A stretch of DNA of 35,564 nucleotides from JALZAA01 sp046724655 (GTDB lineage Bacteria; Actinomycetota; Acidimicrobiia; IMCC26256; JACDBD01), in NCBI GenBank assembly GCA_046724655.1, contig JBKOWY010000179.1, forward strand, positions 1 to 35,564. The letters run 5' to 3'. The notes under the pieces were generated by a model. It was not told the DNA's origin, did no database searches, and saw only the letters and a list, made by a program, of their open reading frames with translations. Position 1 is the stretch's first letter, and each line of letters opens with the position of its first letter. This document shows positions 1-8,255 of the stretch, piece by piece. A program made the translations under genes and the position numbers.

Positions 1-686
1 AGCCCAGGGGCGCGGTGATGCAGCGGTCCCATGCCGTTGAACAAATGCGTCACGAGGCTTGCGCCGGCGTCCGCGGCGGCGAGCGCGTCCTCGTAGGTGG
101 CCGTCGAATGACCCAGCGAAACCCTGACGCCCCGGCCGTGCAGCAACCCGGTGGCGGCGAGGTCGGGATCGGCCTCGGGAGCCAGCGTCACAACGGTGAC
201 GAGACCGGGGAAGGCGTCGAGCACGTCGCGCAACCATTCGCAGTCAGCGGTTCGAAGCAGCGGAACGGGATGCGCCCCGGGGGCACCACCGAGGAAGGGA
301 CCTTCCAGGTGGACGCCGATGATCGCAGGCAGCGGATGATCCTGCGCGTCGAGCTGCGCCTCACGCACGCGTGCCAAAACAGGCGGATAGTCCTCGAGTG
401 GTGCCGTCGCGAGCGTGGGGCAGTAGGCGGTGACACCGTGCTCGACCTGGTCCCTCCCGGCGCGACGCCACCCGGCTTGGTCCGCGGCGGCGAAGTCGTC
501 GTCACCGACGCCGTTGACCTGAAGGTCGACGAATCCTGCGGCGAGCAGCGCCGAGCCGAGATCCAGCGCGCCCGCCGGCGGCGCTCCCGATCCGACGTCG
601 ACGATCACGCGCTCGTCGATCGCGACCCATCCTGGCTGGGGCGTGCCCGCCGTGACCAGCCCGTCCGCGGCGACGACGTGTGTCAC
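1..686 (-). CDS. nagA: N-acetylglucosamine-6-phosphate deacetylase, C-terminus cut by window edge
   Basis: This enzyme removes the acetyl group of GlcNAc-6-phosphate to give glucosamine-6-phosphate plus acetate in the cytoplasm. I translated the minus strand from GTG at 686 for 228 codons, to the window edge, with no stop. Visible family marks are GFVDLQVNG near residue 51, HLEGPF with the metal ligand Glu128, LGHSTAT with His193, and THLFNGM with His214. These spacings match the E. coli-type enzyme. The start overlaps the glycosyltransferase stop (GTGA), so the genes are probably translationally coupled. Together with the upstream GH84-type gene this suggests amino-sugar salvage. The remaining C-terminus, with the catalytic Asp, lies outside the window. 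Confidence 0.92.
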   Translation of the reverse strand, partial: MTHVVAADGLVTAGTPQPGWVAIDERVIVDVGSGAPPAGALDLGSALLAAGFVDLQVNGVGDDDFAAADQAGWRRAGRDQVEHGVTAYCPTLATAPLEDYPPVLARVREAQLDAQDHPLPAIIGVHLEGPFLGGAPGAHPVPLLRTADCEWLRDVLDAFPGLVTVVTLAPEADPDLAATGLLHGRGVRVSLGHSTATYEDALAAADAGASLVTHLFNGMGPLHHRAPG

Positions 687-1396
687 CGGCGGGGCCGTCC
701 TCGCCCGAGTGTGATGCGCAACAGCACCAGACCGACGAGCGTCCGGGGCACGCGCCGCCAGATCGGCGTGCGCGACGGCCGGCGCTCCTGGGCCCGGACC
801 GGAAGCTCGGCGACGCGGAGCCCGGCGCGCTCGGTCCGGATCACGAGCTCGGTGTCGAACAAGTCGGACGCGAACCGGCACCACACGACGAGCTCCTCGA
901 CGGCCGTGCGCCGCATCGCCTTCATCCCGTGGGTGTCGGAGCCCGAAAGTGAGAAGCCGGCGCGCAGCAGCCAGCTGAACACAGCGGTGACGAACCGGCG
1001 CGGCCACGGACGCTCGTCGCGCGAACCGGGCGCGCGCTTCGACGCTACGACCATGACCGGCGCGTCGTCGCCGGACTCCAGCAGCGCGAGCGCTTCGTCG
1101 ACGAAACCGAACTCGTAGTAGTCGACATCGAACGTGACCACGAACTCGCCTCGTGATGCGGTGAGACCCTCCCGCAACGCGGCGCCGTAGTTCGCGACCG
1201 GGCGAGACAACACGCGCACGCGTTCGTAGTCGGCGGCGAGCCGGCGCGCGATCTCGGGTGTGTCGTCAGTCGACCCGTTCTCGACGATGATCAACTCGAA
1301 GGCGAGTCCGCGTGCCTTCAAGCCCTCGTGGACCTCGGTCACTGCGGTTTCGAGATATCCGGCCTCGTTGTGGGCTGGCATCACCACCGACAGCAC
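683..1396 (-). CDS. Family 2 glycosyltransferase (DPM1-like)
   Basis: A 237-residue GT-A fold glycosyltransferase. It opens with the family's nucleotide-sugar strand LSVVMPAHNEAGYLETAV, followed by VENGSTDDTPEIA and a DVDYYE acidic motif near residue 94 that would bind the metal and nucleotide. RPVANYGAALREG and GSDTHGMKAMRR resemble polyprenyl-phosphate mannosyl/glucosyltransferases. No clear membrane-anchor pair is present at the C-terminus, so it is probably a soluble or peripheral enzyme. The GTG start lies 13 nt after the GH84 gene and the stop overlaps nagA. Donor and acceptor cannot be read from the sequence. Confidence 0.88.
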   Translation of the reverse strand: MLSVVMPAHNEAGYLETAVTEVHEGLKARGLAFELIIVENGSTDDTPEIARRLAADYERVRVLSRPVANYGAALREGLTASRGEFVVTFDVDYYEFGFVDEALALLESGDDAPVMVVASKRAPGSRDERPWPRRFVTAVFSWLLRAGFSLSGSDTHGMKAMRRTAVEELVVWCRFASDLFDTELVIRTERAGLRVAELPVRAQERRPSRTPIWRRVPRTLVGLVLLRITLGRGRPRR

Positions 1397-1409
1397 GGGA
1401 CGTGACCGG

Positions 1410-3035
1410 TCAGTCGAGCCGGCTGTCGGGGAACGGCGGCCCCTGCGTCGGCGCTCGGAGTGCTGTAACGCCGGTCGCGTCTTGCACGATCACTGTGCTT
1501 CCGTCGGGGGCATGAAATGTCGCGTCTGGCGCGAGCGGCAATGGTGTGCCGTCGACCGTGACTTCGAGGGGACCCGGCTTTCGCTGTGTCCACTCCTGGT
1601 ACCGGTGCAGCGCCAGCCGGCAGAGCCGATCGATTGCCGACTGGCCCTCGACCAGCGCGAGATCCACGTCGAGGCCAGGCCGGGCGTCCTCGCCGCCGCC
1701 CAGCTGCACGACCGCGGGGTACACGGCGAAGCGAGGACCGAACACGACGCGATCACCGCGTCGGGCCTCGGCCCATGCGAGCAGCAGCGCGAAGGCGTGG
1801 AGCATGGCGGCTTCCGCGTCCGGCACCGCGACCTTCCCGCGCCCATCGTCGTCCCGGCGAGCAACCGGTCTGACGTTCTGAAGAAGGCGCAGCGACGCGA
1901 GCCCCGCCTCGGCTTCGACGGCGGCGCGGGCGAGCCAGGGTTGGATCTCGACGGCGAGCGGATCGTCCGGTGCGTCAGCCCAGGCGCGTTGCGCGTCGCG
2001 TGCGGCAGTGAGATGGTCGCGCAGCGCGATCACAGTGTCGGGCCAGTTGGGGCTGTCGGCCGCGTCGTCGAGGGCGGTGACAAGCGCGTGCGCTTCGAGG
2101 TGCTCGGGCGGGAGAAGCGGACCGTCGGCGCAAGCGGCCGCGAGCGCTCGGAGCGCCGGCGCGCGTGACCCACCAACCGCAGTCACGGCGCCGGCCCAAG
2201 ACGCCTCGGGATCGTAGCGCTCCGGCGCGCACAGGAAGTCGGCCGCCGTCGCCAGCGCGACCTGCGACGCGTGCGCCTGGAGCATGGGATTGCACAGCAC
2301 TCCGCCAATCTCGTCGGTGAGCTGGGGATCGCGTCCGCGGTACGGACCGAGGTGCAGAGAACGCTCCATCGTCCCGTCGTTGACCGGGTAGTTGTCCCAG
2401 AGGAGCGGTCGGCGCCCACCGAGCGCAGCGGCCCAGCGGCGGGCGTCGTCGGCGCGGATGACCGGAGAGCAGACGGTGGGCCCGGTCCACATGACGTCGA
2501 CCTCGGGCGGAAGGCCGGCGGCGAGGCTGCCGAGGTACGACGACGGCCGGGTGCCCACGTACTCCGTTGGTACCAGCGTCAGCTGCGTGTCGTCCCGACG
2601 GGCGCGCAAGGCTTCGTGAAGCCAGCTGGTCAATTCCGCCTGATCTGTTGCCAGCCCGGGACGGCTGGGGATGTCGTCGAGCGCGAGGACGACCCATTCG
2701 ACCCCGAGGTCGAGCAGCGGCGCCAGCTTCTCGACTAGCGCACGGCGATCGCGCTCGTCGCGGTAGTCGATGTCGAGCCCGGGTGACAGCGCGAACCCGA
2801 ACCGGCTGCCGACACGGCTCGTGCGTTCGGCGAGCTGCGCGAAGCGCGCGGATTCGTCGGAGTCGTACGCGTCGCGCCAGTGATCTCGGTGCTTCCGATC
2901 GCTCTTCGGCGCGTAGACGTAGGCGTTCATGCCACGCTCCGCCACGAACTCGAGCACGGTGACTCGCGCCTCGGGCGACCAGGGCGGGCCGTAGAAGCCT
3001 TCGATGACACCGCGCAACGGGACCGGTCGAGCCAC
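1410..3035 (-). CDS. GH84-type beta-N-acetylglucosaminidase (O-GlcNAcase/NagH-like catalytic domain)
   Basis: A 541-residue protein whose first 300 residues carry GH84 landmarks: RGVIEGFYGPPWS at residues 8-20, the catalytic Asp pair in LALDDIPSR (Asp120-Asp121), MWTGPTVCSP and LLWDNYPVND. Family members hydrolyse terminal beta-linked GlcNAc by substrate-assisted catalysis. No signal peptide is visible, so the protein looks cytoplasmic, unlike secreted clostridial toxins of this family. The C-terminal 240 residues are helical and less conserved. The GTG start at 3035 has no Shine-Dalgarno sequence but sits 6 nt after a TAGCCT -10 element, which fits a leaderless message. It leads the minus-strand cluster with the glycosyltransferase and nagA. 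The substrate is inferred only from the family. Confidence 0.87.
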   Translation of the reverse strand: MARPVPLRGVIEGFYGPPWSPEARVTVLEFVAERGMNAYVYAPKSDRKHRDHWRDAYDSDESARFAQLAERTSRVGSRFGFALSPGLDIDYRDERDRRALVEKLAPLLDLGVEWVVLALDDIPSRPGLATDQAELTSWLHEALRARRDDTQLTLVPTEYVGTRPSSYLGSLAAGLPPEVDVMWTGPTVCSPVIRADDARRWAAALGGRRPLLWDNYPVNDGTMERSLHLGPYRGRDPQLTDEIGGVLCNPMLQAHASQVALATAADFLCAPERYDPEASWAGAVTAVGGSRAPALRALAAACADGPLLPPEHLEAHALVTALDDAADSPNWPDTVIALRDHLTAARDAQRAWADAPDDPLAVEIQPWLARAAVEAEAGLASLRLLQNVRPVARRDDDGRGKVAVPDAEAAMLHAFALLLAWAEARRGDRVVFGPRFAVYPAVVQLGGGEDARPGLDVDLALVEGQSAIDRLCRLALHRYQEWTQRKPGPLEVTVDGTPLPLAPDATFHAPDGSTVIVQDATGVTALRAPTQGPPFPDSRLD

Positions 3036-3036
3036 T

Positions 3037-3051
3037 TCGGTAGGCTACCGA
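3037..3051. promoter_or_regulatory. Palindromic bidirectional -10 region between GH84 gene and acyl-CoA synthetase
   Basis: A perfect inverted repeat, TCGGTAG-G-CTACCGA, lies in the 36-bp divergent gap. It contains TAGGCT on the plus strand (3041-3046) and TAGCCT on the minus strand (3047-3042), so one symmetric element gives a -10 hexamer in each direction. The minus -10 ends 6 nt before the GTG of the GH84 gene (leaderless). The plus -10 gives a start near 3053, followed by GGGGGA (3061-3066) and ATG 3072. Neither strand shows a convincing -35. Confidence 0.6.
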
Positions 3052-3071
3052 CCGCCTTACGGGGGATTTCG

Positions 3072-4640
3072 ATGAGTTCGACGCCGGATCTGTTGCGGTT
3101 GCACGCCGATGCCGGTGGTGACCGCGTCGCGGTAATCGTCGACGGTACGGACGCCGGGCGCCCGATGGTGGTGTCGTTCGCCGAGCTCAACTCCATGGTG
3201 AACCGGCTGGCACACGCGTTCCGCGCCCTCGGCATGCGGCGGGGCGAGCGGCTCATCTGGTGCGGCCCGAACTCGCTCGAGGTGATGGCGACGACCCACG
3301 CCGCACGCAAGGCAGCCCAGATCGCCGTCCCGCTGTCGTACCGCTTCAACGCGGACGAGATGCAGTACGTAATCGACAACTCGGATGCCACGCTGGTGGT
3401 GGTCGACGCCGAACAGGCGCCGCTCGTGGCCGAGATTCGCGACCGCATCCCCAAGGTCCGCGCGGTGGTCACCTACAGGGGCGACGCCCTGCGCGGATTC
3501 GAAGCGTGGGACGACGTCATCGCCGCCGAGCCCGACAGCGAACCGGCCGACGAAGAGACCGGCGACGCGGACACCGTTGGCGCACAGATGCTCTACACGT
3601 CGGGCACCACCGGGAAGCCCAAGGGCGCCCTTCGGACGACGACCGATCCGGTGATCGTCGGCGCGCTGCTCGGCGAGTTGGGGCTGCGACCCGGAGAAGA
3701 GGTGCACATCACGACCGGTCCGCTCTACCACTCCGGTCCGCTCGCGTTCGCTGTGATCAGCCACACGCTCGGCAATCCCATCGTCATCCTGCGGAAATTC
3801 GACCCGACTGCCTGGCTGCGTCTGGTCGAGGAGCACCGGGTCACGAACACGTTCTCGGCGCCCACGCAGCTCAAACGGTTGGTCAGCCTCCCGGCCGGCG
3901 AGCTCGACCGCGCTGACCTGTCGTCGATGCGGTGCCTGATCGCCAACGCGGCACCGGTGCCGTACGCACTCAAGCAGGAGATCGTCGAGAAGCTGGGCGA
4001 CGGCTTCCTGTACGAGGTCTACGGGTCGACGGAGCTCGGGATCGTGACCGTGCTCAAGCCCGCCGACCAACTGCGCAAGCCGGGCTCGTGCGGGAAGGTC
4101 TACGGCGGCATCGAAGTGAAGCTCGTGAAGGACGACGGCACCGACGCCGAGGTCGGTGAGCCCGGCGAGCTCTTCATCCGCACCGGGTTGGCGATGGACG
4201 GATACCACGGCACCGAGGAGCAGCTGGCCGAGCTGTCCGACGACGGATGGAAGTCTGTCGGCGACGTCGCGTACCGGGACGACGAGGACTACCTCTACAT
4301 TTGCGATCGCAAGAAGGACATGATCATCTCCGGCGGGGTGAACATCTACCCGGCGGAGGTGGAAGCCGTCCTCTACGCGCACCCGCAGGTGCTCGACGCC
4401 GCCGTGTTCGGCATCCCCGACGAGGAATGGGGTGAAAGCGTGTACGCGGTGATCCAGGCGAAGCCGGGCGAGTCGATGGACCTCCAGGAGCTGCGCGCCT
4501 TCGTCGAGTCGCGAGTGGCGCGCTACAAGCGGCCCCGGCAATACGAGCTCCGAAATGAGTTCCCGCGTACCGACGCCGGCAAACTCCTCAAGCGCGTCCT
4601 GCGCGACGAGTACTGGCAGGGTCGGGCCGCCGCGGTGTGA
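3072..4640 (+). CDS. AMP-forming acyl-CoA synthetase (ANL superfamily)
   Basis: A 522-residue enzyme that would activate a carboxylic acid through an acyl-adenylate and load it on CoA. Motifs run in family order: the P-loop YTSGTTGKPKG at residues 175-185, YEVYGSTELG (A5), GDVAYRDDEDYLYICDRKKD (A7-A8), SGGVNIYPAEVE, and a C-terminal PRTDAGKLLKR bearing the adenylation Lys. The acid is not identifiable; the form is that of medium/long-chain or crotonobetaine/carnitine-type ligases. ATG 3072 was chosen because GGGGGA precedes it by 5 nt and a -10 lies upstream. In-frame sequence upstream overlaps the divergent gene and is not family-like. The stop overlaps the next gene's GTG. Confidence 0.93.
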   Translation: MSSTPDLLRLHADAGGDRVAVIVDGTDAGRPMVVSFAELNSMVNRLAHAFRALGMRRGERLIWCGPNSLEVMATTHAARKAAQIAVPLSYRFNADEMQYVIDNSDATLVVVDAEQAPLVAEIRDRIPKVRAVVTYRGDALRGFEAWDDVIAAEPDSEPADEETGDADTVGAQMLYTSGTTGKPKGALRTTTDPVIVGALLGELGLRPGEEVHITTGPLYHSGPLAFAVISHTLGNPIVILRKFDPTAWLRLVEEHRVTNTFSAPTQLKRLVSLPAGELDRADLSSMRCLIANAAPVPYALKQEIVEKLGDGFLYEVYGSTELGIVTVLKPADQLRKPGSCGKVYGGIEVKLVKDDGTDAEVGEPGELFIRTGLAMDGYHGTEEQLAELSDDGWKSVGDVAYRDDEDYLYICDRKKDMIISGGVNIYPAEVEAVLYAHPQVLDAAVFGIPDEEWGESVYAVIQAKPGESMDLQELRAFVESRVARYKRPRQYELRNEFPRTDAGKLLKRVLRDEYWQGRAAAV

Positions 4641-5305
4641 CCGACACCGCCACCCGCAGCCTCTCCGAATACGACTCGAAGCGTCTGCTCGCGTCGGTCG
4701 GCGTACCGGTGCTCGAGGAACGAGTTGTGACGAACGCGGCGGATGCAGTGTCGGCGGCGCGAGAAGTCGGAGCGCCCGATCACCCCGTGGTGCTGAAACT
4801 GTGCGGAGAAGGTGTGACACACAAGACGGAACGCGAGCTCGTGCGGCTTGGCTTGCGAGGAGACGACGACGTGAATGACGCGGCGAACTCGCTCCTTTCC
4901 GCCGCGAGGCCGGACGACGGCGCCGTGGGTGTCCTCGTCGCACCGCTCGCCCGCGGTAGTCGCGAGCTCATCGCAGGCGTGCATCGTGACCCGCAGTTCG
5001 GAGCGTGTGTCATGGTCGGCCTCGGGGGCGTGGCCGCCGAGGCCATCGGCGACGTGGCGTTCCGGCTCGCGCCGGTCGAACTCGTCGACGCCGAGGAGAT
5101 GCTCGACGAACTCGAGGGGCAGGCGCTGCTCGGGCCGTTCCGGGGCGAGCCTCCTGTCGACCGCACCGCGGTGACGGAGATCGTGCTCGCGCTTTCTCGC
5201 TTCGCCGAAACGCACGCCGAGGTCGTCTCGGTCGACGTGAACCCGCTCGTCGTCGTGGACGGCAAGCCTGTCGCCGTCGACGCGCTGGTGGAGGTCTCGG
5301 CGTGA
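4637..5305 (+). CDS. ADP-forming acetate/acyl-CoA synthetase, ATP-grasp (beta) subunit
   Basis: A 222-residue ATP-grasp protein, about the length of archaeal ADP-forming acetyl-CoA synthetase beta chains. LSEYDSKRLLASVGVPV opens the ATP-grasp_5 fold. VVLKLCGEGVTHKTE supplies the nucleotide-binding Lys and His region, MVGLGGVAAEAIGDVAFRLA the glycine-rich loop, and SVDVNPLVVVDGKPVAVDA the metal-binding C-terminal strand. These enzymes interconvert acyl-CoA + ADP + phosphate with acid + CoA + ATP. GTG 4637 overlaps the preceding stop (GTGA) and its own stop overlaps the alpha subunit, so the two chains are probably made in equal amounts. Confidence 0.88.
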   Translation: MTDTATRSLSEYDSKRLLASVGVPVLEERVVTNAADAVSAAREVGAPDHPVVLKLCGEGVTHKTERELVRLGLRGDDDVNDAANSLLSAARPDDGAVGVLVAPLARGSRELIAGVHRDPQFGACVMVGLGGVAAEAIGDVAFRLAPVELVDAEEMLDELEGQALLGPFRGEPPVDRTAVTEIVLALSRFAETHAEVVSVDVNPLVVVDGKPVAVDALVEVSA

Positions 5306-6774
5306 GCGCACCCTCGGCCGAGCAGTGGCGGGCATTGTTCGAGCCGCGTGGCGTGGTCGTGGCCGGCGCATCGAGCCACCCGGGCAAGTTCGGCTTCGTC
5401 GCGCTGCACAACATCCTTCGGCACGACTACCCGGGCACGGTGTTCGCGACCAATCCGGAAGGTGGCGAGATCCTCGGCCGGCGTGTCCTGACGTCGATCG
5501 ACGAGCTGCCCGAAGGAGCGGCGGATCTCGTGTTCGTGTGCACACCGGCTTCTGTGAACCTCGATCTGCTGAAAGCGTGCGCGTCGAAGGGCGTGCGCGC
5601 CGCGTTCGTCACGTCGGCGGGGTACGGCGAGGCCGGGGAGGACGGCCGCGCCGCCGAACGCGAGCTCGTGGCAACCGCGCACGATCTGGGCGTGTTGCTC
5701 GTTGGCCCGAACGGGCAGGGCGTCGTCTCGACGCCGGCGTCGCTGTGCGCGCAGATCGTCGCGCCGTACCCGCCGGCCGGGCGTATCGCCATCGTCAGCC
5801 AGTCAGGGAACTTCGTCTCGTCGTTCCAGAACTACGCCGGCGTGACCGGTGTCGGTGTGAGCCGCGCCATTTCGGCTGGGAACGCGGCGGCGGTGACGGT
5901 GCCGGACTTCCTCGAGTACTACGGCGACGACGACGAAACCGCGGTCGCGCTCGCCTACGTCGAGGGCGTCACCGAAGGCAGGGTCTTCTTCGAGCGAATC
6001 CGGGCCGTCGCCCGGCGCAAGCCCCTCGTGTTGCTGAAGGGAGGCACGACGGCCGGCGGCCAGCGAGCGGCGGCGTCCCACACGGGTGCACTCGCGTCCG
6101 ACGAGCGCATCTTCGACGGAATGTGCCGCCAAGCGGGGGTCACCCGCCCCGCCACGGTGGAGGAGGCGTTCGAGGCTGCCGCCACGTTCGCGACCCAGCC
6201 GCTGCCGCGCGGCCCTCGCGTCGCGGTGCTCACGACTGCGGGCGGCTGGGGCGTGGTCACGGCCGACGCGATCGCCCGGGCCGGACTGGAGCTGGTGGCG
6301 CTGCCCGATGACCTGCGCGCCGCGATCGACGCCAAGCTCCCGCCCCGTTGGAGTCGCAACAACCCGGTCGACCTCGCCGGCGCCGAGACGCGTGACACGA
6401 TCCCAGAGGTCATGGAGCTCATCGCCACCCACGACGCCGTCGACGCCGTCGTCTACCTCGGGCTCGGCATCCAGTCGAACCAGGCCCGTCTGCTTCGCAC
6501 CGGCCGCTTCTATCCCGAGCACGGACTCGACCGCATCGTCGCCTACCACGAGCGCCAAGACGAGCGGTTCGCGCGCGCCGCCGCCGACATCTCGGACGCC
6601 ACCGGGAAGCCCATCCTCACGGCCACCGAGCTCGCCGTCGCCGACCCCGACAACCCGGGCCCGCGCACGGTTCGTGCAACAGGCCGGCTCTGCTACCCGT
6701 CGTCGAACCGTGCCGTGACCGCGCTCGCACACCTCTGGCGCTACGCGCGCTACCGGCAGCGGAGAGGTCTGTGA
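5302..6774 (+). CDS. ADP-forming acetate/acyl-CoA synthetase, CoA-binding (alpha) subunit
   Basis: A 490-residue protein with an N-terminal Rossmann CoA-binding domain (FEPRGVVVAGASSHPGKFG, GPNGQGVVST) followed by two succinyl-CoA-ligase-like flavodoxin domains (IVSQSGNFVSSFQNYA; VLTTAGGWGVVTADA). The SHTGALAS segment contains the His expected to be phosphorylated during catalysis. Start GTG 5302 overlaps the beta-subunit stop; longer upstream frames only read through the beta gene. It pairs with the preceding ATP-grasp protein as a two-chain enzyme. The stop overlaps the carboxypeptidase start. The acyl group is not predictable. Confidence 0.88.
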   Translation: MSAPSAEQWRALFEPRGVVVAGASSHPGKFGFVALHNILRHDYPGTVFATNPEGGEILGRRVLTSIDELPEGAADLVFVCTPASVNLDLLKACASKGVRAAFVTSAGYGEAGEDGRAAERELVATAHDLGVLLVGPNGQGVVSTPASLCAQIVAPYPPAGRIAIVSQSGNFVSSFQNYAGVTGVGVSRAISAGNAAAVTVPDFLEYYGDDDETAVALAYVEGVTEGRVFFERIRAVARRKPLVLLKGGTTAGGQRAAASHTGALASDERIFDGMCRQAGVTRPATVEEAFEAAATFATQPLPRGPRVAVLTTAGGWGVVTADAIARAGLELVALPDDLRAAIDAKLPPRWSRNNPVDLAGAETRDTIPEVMELIATHDAVDAVVYLGLGIQSNQARLLRTGRFYPEHGLDRIVAYHERQDERFARAAADISDATGKPILTATELAVADPDNPGPRTVRATGRLCYPSSNRAVTALAHLWRYARYRQRRGL

Positions 6775-8195
6775 GCCCCGGCGCCGTCGCGGGGCGGCGG
6801 ATACTCGCGCTCGTTCTCGTCGCTACGGCCGCCGGTTGCGCGTACTTCGGCCTGCGGGAGGACGGCGCGCCCGCCGCAACACCGTCGTCGCGTCTTGCAA
6901 CGCCGTTGTGGTCGCCGCGGCGGGTGCCGCAGCCGCTGGTCGACGCCGTCGGCGCACAACACCTGCAGGCACGCCTCGATGGGCAGATCGGTGGCAGCCA
7001 GAGCTGTTTCGCCGTGGCAACGGGTGCAGGCATGATCGCGGCCCGCAACGCCGACGCGGCCATGGCACCGGCATCGACGGAGAAGCTCGCCACTGCTCTC
7101 GTGGCGCTGAGCACGCTCGGATCGGACTTTAAGTACGAGACGAAGGTCGTCGCGCCCGCCGCTCCCGCGAACGGCAGCGTGCAACGTCTGTGGCTCGTCG
7201 GGTCGGGCGACCCCGGGCTCGCCACTCCCGAGTTCCAGGCGCTGTTGGCGTCGGAGCCGAAGACGAGGGACGCGGTCACGACCTCGCTCGCCACACTCGC
7301 CGACTCGATCGTCGCGGCAGGAGTCCGAAGCATCCCGGGAGGCATCCAGGGCGACGACTCGCGCTACGAGCCATTGCGGTATCTCCCGACGTGGACGGAC
7401 ACGTACCGCACCGACGGGCAGGTCGGTCCGTTGGGTGCGCTGACGGTCAACCATGGATTCAGCGCGTTCAAACCGAGGCCGGTGCCCGTCGACGACCCGA
7501 CGGTGTTCGCCGCCGGGGAGCTCACCCGCCTGCTGAACGACCGCGGCGTCGCCGTCGGCGGCCTGCCCGGCCACTCGAACGCGCCCGGTGAGGCGCCGAC
7601 GGTCGCGACGATCCAGTCGGCGCCGCTGTCCAATCTCGTCGCGTCGATGCTGCACGTCAGCGACAACCTCGCTGCCGAGCTCGTCACGCGGGAGCTCGGT
7701 GTCAAGGTCGCCGGTCAAGGCACGACGGCAGCGGGCACGAAGGTCACCAGCGACAGGTTGCGCGAGCTCGGCATCCCGGTCGACGGGCTCGTGCTCGTCG
7801 ACGGTTCGGGCCTCGATCGCGGTGACCGCATGTCATGCACGACGCTGCTGTCTGCATTCACGTTCGGCGCGCGACCGGAGTTCCGCGCCCTCTGGGAAGG
7901 TCTTGCCGTCGCCGGGCAGAGCGGCACGTTGGAGGACGAGCTGCGGGGGTCGGTGCTGACCGGGAAGCTCCGGGGCAAGACCGGCTCTCTGCAGGGCGTC
8001 ACGGGGTTAGCGGCGCTCATCGACGTCGGGCGCTCGGTGCGTTTCGCTTTCATCGCCAATGGGAACTTCAGCGAAGGAAATGGCATCGCGTTCCGGTCAC
8101 GAGTCGCGGAGATCATCGGCGCGTTCCCCGAGGCGCCGCCTGCCGATCAACTCGTGCCCACGCCCACGCCGCCGGGGGCTGCAGTCGCCCGTTGA
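6771..8195 (+). CDS. dacB: D-alanyl-D-alanine carboxypeptidase/endopeptidase, PBP4 type (peptidase S13)
   Basis: A 474-residue penicillin-binding protein that trims peptidoglycan stem peptides outside the membrane. The three serine-acyltransferase motifs are present: SxxK at Ser102-Lys105 (APASTEKL), SxN at Ser297 (HVSDNLAAE) and KTG at Lys403 (RGKTGSLQG). The N-terminus is hydrophobic (ILALVLVATAAGC) and ends in a possible lipobox with Cys23, so it may be a lipoprotein; a plain signal peptide is the alternative. GTG 6771 overlaps the previous stop although the functions differ. The gene is followed by 60 bp with a promoter for the next cluster. Confidence 0.9.
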   Translation: MSPGAVAGRRILALVLVATAAGCAYFGLREDGAPAATPSSRLATPLWSPRRVPQPLVDAVGAQHLQARLDGQIGGSQSCFAVATGAGMIAARNADAAMAPASTEKLATALVALSTLGSDFKYETKVVAPAAPANGSVQRLWLVGSGDPGLATPEFQALLASEPKTRDAVTTSLATLADSIVAAGVRSIPGGIQGDDSRYEPLRYLPTWTDTYRTDGQVGPLGALTVNHGFSAFKPRPVPVDDPTVFAAGELTRLLNDRGVAVGGLPGHSNAPGEAPTVATIQSAPLSNLVASMLHVSDNLAAELVTRELGVKVAGQGTTAAGTKVTSDRLRELGIPVDGLVLVDGSGLDRGDRMSCTTLLSAFTFGARPEFRALWEGLAVAGQSGTLEDELRGSVLTGKLRGKTGSLQGVTGLAALIDVGRSVRFAFIANGNFSEGNGIAFRSRVAEIIGAFPEAPPADQLVPTPTPPGAAVAR

Positions 8196-8221
8196 CTGGC
8201 TACCACGGCGGCGGGGACAAT
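8192..8221 (+). promoter_or_regulatory. Candidate promoter for the small membrane-protein trio
   Basis: TTGACT (8192-8197) and GACAAT (8216-8221) are separated by 18 bp, giving a predicted start near 8228. A GGAGG Shine-Dalgarno follows at 8244-8248, 7 nt before GTG 8256. The -35 overlaps the stop region of dacB. Confidence 0.45.
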
Positions 8222-8255
8222 CCGCCCCCAGCCGACGCAAACCGGAGGACTGATC

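Noticed and set aside
15..1118. A 367-codon plus-strand frame at the window start
   Set aside because: It is the reverse of nagA and the glycosyltransferase, whose minus-strand translations carry full catalytic motifs.
3057..4943. A 628-codon open frame on the minus strand
   Set aside because: It is antisense to the acyl-CoA synthetase and the start of the ATP-grasp gene, both with complete motif sets. The translation is low-complexity and resembles no family.
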